Positions 57,660 through 64,000 of a DNA stretch of 64,000 nucleotides are shown one piece after another. The translations under genes were made by a program, and so were the position numbers. The notes under the pieces were generated by a model. It was not told the origin of the DNA and searched no databases. It saw only the letters and a program-made list of their open reading frames with translations. Source of the stretch: Oikopleura dioica. Taxonomy: Eukaryota; Chordata; Appendicularia; Copelata; Oikopleuridae. Location: NCBI GenBank assembly GCA_907165135.1, contig OU015568.1, positions 12,718,501 through 12,782,500 on the forward strand, in the 5' to 3' direction. Numbering within the stretch: position 1 is the stretch's first letter; the number at the start of each line of letters is the position of its first letter.

Positions 57660-58093
57660 TTATTGTGAAGCAAGTGGGGAATTACCTGGTGATGATCGCA
57701 TCGAACTCGATATCGAAGAGTTTAGTTTCGCCAATTTATCTTTGATTGATTGCAGTTCCTCTTGTATATTTTCATTTTCCGGATGCATGACCTTCAAATT
57801 CGCAACAACTTCCCTGAATTAGAGATAAAACAAAATGCATGCTGAGAAATGACCGCACCTGAGTTTCTCCGAATTCGCAACAATTCTCCTCGTCTTAGAG
57901 GAATCAGGCATCTTATCAGCAAGAAGAATAAGACTTTCTGAAAGTCCAAGTGCATATCCGACATCAAAGCCAATAATTCCGCCGTTCACTTTCCCAAAGC
58001 TTTCGCCATCTTGAAATGCCTTCTTTTTAGCCGCTTCCTCTCCTTCTTTTTCTGCATTCTCTGCGAGCTCCTCTTCCCAAAACTCCTCCATTC
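57660..58093 (-). CDS. LTO1/YAE1-like Fe-S cluster assembly adaptor
   Basis: Two exons. The first carries the spaced-Gly deca-GX3 pattern of the Yae1/Lto1 family: DGESFGKVNGGIIGFDVGYA with LGLSESLILLADKM after it. The second exon (VVANLKVMHPENENIQEELQ) is helical and ends SPGNSPLASQ. The Lto1-Yae1 pair delivers iron-sulfur clusters to the ribosome recycling ATPase ABCE1. Length, about 130 residues, fits LTO1. The ATG at 58093 gives MEEFWEEELAENAEKEGEE. Whether it is LTO1 or YAE1 is not decided; the C-terminus lacks an obvious terminal Trp. Confidence 0.72.
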
Positions 58094-58314
58094 TAAATTT
58101 CCATTTCCAAGTACAAATAATGACATTCTGGATAGACGGAAAATGCACGAAAGGCCGTGCTCAATTAACCCAGCATACATAAAATGTTAAACCGATACTT
58201 AGATGTCGGTGATATTTAGGGAATCGTGAGTACACGGAGAAGCGCCAAGCTAAATCCCTTTTTTACCCCAAGGAGGTACGCTTGAGTCAAAGGAGTATTC
58301 GGTTTCAAGAGAAA

Positions 58315-59345
58315 ATGAAATGGATAATGTCTGTCCTCGCTTTAACCCTAGTTTTGCTTTTTATCGTAAACGAAAACACTGCTACTTCCAGCAGTCTTAC
58401 AATAGAGAAAATCGAAAGAGTCGGCCGCGATTCCCCGCCAAAAGAGAATAATTTGGTACCGAATGAATATTCCGCTGACGAGTTACAAGTATTTATGAAC
58501 AGGTTTGGTCGGCGACTCGATCTACTTCAACACCAGTGTGCGGAAATTCCAAAAACAGGTCTCCATTCAACGAAGAGTCTTGGAAGAGTAATTCCGGAAG
58601 CTAAACTGGCTTTTGCGCGGCTTGGAAATGTTCATCGACGTATTGGCATACACTCTACGAAAGTATCATCGAACACAGAAACATTTCTGAATCAACTGCC
58701 GCTGAGCGTTTTGAAACGTTCAAGGATCCATCGAGCACGCGCATACTTATTGTTCGACATCCGATGGTACGGCTCGTTTCCGCTTGGAATGAGAAAATGT
58801 CGAAACATCACGCCAACGGCGGTCACTACTACAAAAGCTCTCTACGAAAGGGGCTAGACAAATTCGACACGCATCAGTGGAACACGGATTCGACGAAAAG
58901 CCACTGGGTGAGTTTTCACAACTATATTACATGGATCGCCCTTGACGGTCACCAGAAAAACCGCCACTTCGAGCCCGCAATAAAAATGTGTCCTCCCTGT
59001 CAGAATTTCAACTACGTTGTCAAGGTGGAAACAATGACGGACGATATTTTCGCCATATTTCAAAAGGTCGAATTCGAAGTTCCGCCTCAATTCGACTTGG
59101 GCATTCCGCAGAGGTCTTTTGACAACGGCATCGGAACAAAGTCGACTGAAGCAATTGTTGAGCATATAAAGTCATTTTACAAGGATGTATCAAAAGTGGC
59201 ACTAACAAAGTTGAAAGCGAAATTTCAACGGGACTTGGACCTTTTGGCTACACATTTGATGTGGACACTGCCGAACCTGGAGGACTTGAAGTCTGAAAAA
59301 ACGACAAGTGTTTCTGAAAAGAAATTAACGCAACAAAATTTTTAA
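58315..59345 (+). CDS. Carbohydrate sulfotransferase (Sulfotransfer_2), Golgi type II
   Basis: An N-terminal signal anchor (WIMSVLALTLVLLFIVN) is followed by a stem and a catalytic domain of the CHST8-14/HNK-1 type, which moves sulfate from PAPS to a glycan. The 3'-phosphate-binding motif is IVRHPMVRLVSAWNEKM. The 5'-phosphosulfate loop reads KCSSTYWHTL, but only after adding one T to the T4 run at 58611-58614; without it the frame shifts just before. C-terminal marks include MCPPCQNFNYVVKVETM and a DLDLL segment where relatives have a Tyr/Asp pair. Gene is otherwise intronless. ATG 58315 chosen as the first before the anchor; the frame extends upstream without an ATG. Confidence 0.8.
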
Positions 59346-59435
59346 TAAAAATCAATCTAATAAATATATACCAACAAAAAATGTGTTGAATGTTGAAGTA
59401 CTAAGGCTAAATCATAGTGGAATTCGACATTGAAA

Positions 59436-60317
59436 TTAGACGCCTCGAGCGACAAAAAGTTCATCAAGCTTTGATTCAAGTGCAGCATTGGCTCCACGGA
59501 GGCCATCAACCACTTGTTTCGCCCATTTGAAGTAATTGACGACGCGTTCCTAAAAGTTTGCTTTGTTTGTTTGTATATTTATAGATCTGAGTGACTATTT
59601 TCCTAATAATGCTTAGCTTCAACGCCATTCATTCAAGTAAGAAATACTACGAGAAATAATACATAATGTACCAAACGAACCTCATCCCAGCTTTCTGGAG
59701 TACATCTGTTTAGATCTCGTAAATTGTAGAGTTTATCAGCCAGTTTCACTTGCTTTGCCCCCGGCGTTTTCTTCGGCGCATTCTAAGCATTTTTTACAAA
59801 AGCTTCCTCCCGGCATTGAATTTGAGATAATTGCTTATCGCAAGAATGAAAACAAGAGATTCCGAACTTACCACAATCTGCAGCCTCTTCCGTTCCATCT
59901 TCTCTAGGTTCTTGTCGTCTGTCACCTAAATTCAAGGTAATTTCGTTCAAATACTCGTTCAACAACCTCATCGACATAATCTCGCACAATCTTTCCAAAG
60001 AGCTCTTCGATTTCTTCAAAAGTAGTGTCTGTATCTTCGACAGTATCGTGGAGCAAAGCAGCGCATAGAATATCCACATCAGTGACTCCTCCTTCTTCGG
60101 TTAAAATTTCAGCGACTCCGATCGGGTGATTGATGTAAGGAGTCTTGTCCGAATCTTTGCGCCTGTCATTTCGGTGCTTTTTCGCGGCGAAGTCTTTCGA
60201 CGTGTTCTTTACTTTTCATATCAGTGCTCAAAACCCCCGAACCAATAATTAGACCTTTTATTGACTGAATGAGGCCAGCTATCCTGATCCAATCTGCGTC
60301 ATTTTCAAGAGCAATAG
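59436..60317 (-). CDS. HDDC3: MESH1/HDDC3 ppGpp or NADPH phosphohydrolase
   Basis: Metazoan SpoT-like HD hydrolase, a Mn-dependent enzyme that acts on ppGpp in vitro and NADPH in animals. Exons read: [54 protein letters not shown] (HD motif), [12 protein letters not shown] joined over a 46-nt intron to [17 protein letters not shown], then [20 protein letters not shown], and [20 protein letters not shown] ending VARGV. All family signature residues are present. The exon before KDFAAKK ([15 protein letters not shown]) joins in phase over a 43-nt intron, but has no counterpart I know, and the start codon is not resolved. Confidence 0.85.
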
Positions 60318-63073
<2,756 letters not shown>

Positions 63074-63231
63074 AAGAAAACTTCTTCAACTATTCTTCAA
63101 AAACGAAAGTGAATGTGATATATTATGAAACTCTTACTGGCCGTTAACTGTATGTTCGCCTTTCGAAATATCGTACGACTCTATGAAATTACTGTAAATG
63201 ATTCAATCTCACCATCGATTTTCTTCTTAGA

Positions 63232-63742
63232 ATGTCAGACGCTGTCGTATTCGGCGGAATGCTTATAGATTCCAGTGCTCTATTGGGGATCAATATTTAC
63301 GCGCTAATAACGCTATCCGACTTAGAATGCGACTACCTAAACGCTTCAACCGCTTGTTCCAAGTTGAATAATGTCATTTTGGTAAGACGAAAGCCACTCA
63401 TTTCAACGCTTATTCTCTTTTCAGCCCGAAATCATTACACACTTGATCGGCATTTTCGTCCTTTTTGTCACTGGGCACTGGATTCTCTTCGCCCTTAATG
63501 TCCCTGTCGTATTGATTCTTATCCACAGATTCAATTCCGTCCAAGCTGGAAGTATAGGTAAGCCGATAAGAGCCTGGTTTACTTTCTACGGTGGATGTTT
63601 AGGTCTATACGACCCAGCCGAAATCCACAATCAGCGCCGGCTGAAAACGTTCATGCACGAGAATCTCGTCAAAGTAGCGTTTCACGTGGTGTTTTTCTTC
63701 ATTTACCTTTACTCGCTCATATTCACCCTTCTGTCGCAGTGA
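63232..63742 (+). CDS. CNIH4: Cornichon homologue CNIH4
   Basis: ER cargo receptor of the cornichon/Erv14 family. Reading: MSDAVVFGGMLIDSSALLG (TM1), ITLSDLECDYLNASTACSKL (family signature), PEIITHLIGIFVLFVTGHW (TM2), LF-LNVPVVLILIHRF (TM3), then LYDPAEIHNQRRLKTFM and the last helix VAFHVVFFFIYLYSLIF. DLECDYxNA, the short loop and the DPxEIHN box place it with CNIH4 rather than CNIH1-3. Introns: about 63381-63423, and 63557-63601 (45 nt). The second intron is open and a multiple of three, so it reads through without a stop. ATG 63232 follows a TTCTTCTTAG acceptor. Confidence 0.92.
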
Positions 63743-63888
63743 TACGCCCTGCTTCTACTTGTTTGTTACTTTTTATTTCATTCAATTTCGCACTCGCCAA
63801 AATCGTGCTTAGACGAATTTTTACCAAGAAGATGCCTTTGCTTTACCTCCCTCAATTCAGATTCTGAATTTAATCGCCGCTTTTAGAA

Positions 63889-64000
63889 TGACGTCCGCCT
63901 TTTCTCCCGATGGGTCGGAAGCAATGGGAAGAGTGATCGAGCGGCGCAGACTCCGTCCTGACTCAATTTCGGTTTCGGATTTTTACGATCTCGGGAAAGT
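63889..64000 (+). CDS. First exon of an unidentified gene, cut by window edge
   Basis: ATG 63889 follows a CGCTTTTAG acceptor, 146 bp after CNIH4. The reading MTSAFSPDGSEAMGRVIERR continues to DSISVSDFYDLGK with no stop up to the window end. The spacing and acceptor suggest a trans-spliced operon partner. Product not recognised. Confidence 0.5.

Overview
The window reads as nuclear DNA from a very compact animal genome, most likely a larvacean tunicate such as Oikopleura dioica. The reasons are: typical introns of 40-50 nt, genes often only about 100 bp apart, several introns that only keep frame if they are read as GA-AG instead of GT-AG, and metazoan gene content (MCU, BRAP, UBTF, NUP153, MESH1, cornichon, tetraspanin). 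The species name is an inference. I see no rRNA, tRNA, CRISPR array or bacterial-type gene.

Layout. 0-6.2 kb (mostly minus strand): first exon of a KCTD9-like gene, a tetraspanin whose first exon is split by a hAT-like element, and a WDR53-like WD40 gene. 6.2-12.6 kb (minus): a local family of transcription-factor-like genes that mix shared modules (a helical N-terminal module, an alpha-crystallin-like fold, divergent homeodomains or a psq helix-turn-helix, and an acidic tail), broken up by a 1-kb foldback element and a small hAT-like element. 13.4-26.3 kb (plus): BRAP, an ankyrin/MYND gene, a C6orf136-like gene, an HSD17B-type reductase, the mitochondrial calcium uniporter, a Tudor gene and a short-chain dehydrogenase. 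26.3-29.4 kb: mostly non-coding. 29.4-45.9 kb (plus): nine intron-containing genes that I cannot match to any family, with membrane proteins, basic nuclear-type proteins and acidic low-complexity proteins. 45.9-51.9 kb (minus): an RGS22-like multi-RGS gene and UBTF. 52.3-57.3 kb (plus): NUP153. 57.7-64 kb: LTO1/YAE1-like, a carbohydrate sulfotransferase, MESH1/HDDC3, acyl-protein thioesterase, CNIH4 and the start of one more gene.

The window is rich in non-autonomous DNA transposons. Three hAT-like elements have exact 8-bp target duplications, a fourth small one has an imperfect duplication, and several foldback elements sit in introns or exons. The most striking is in the tetraspanin: splice signals lie inside the element's terminal repeats, and using them would remove almost the whole element and leave an in-frame 45-nt insert. 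The known genes are unrelated housekeeping functions. The 6-12 kb mosaic family and the 29-46 kb orphan cluster are the best candidates for undescribed biology. At least five coding regions need one extra base in a homopolymer run to stay in frame, which looks like an assembly error pattern and should be checked before any of these genes is called broken.
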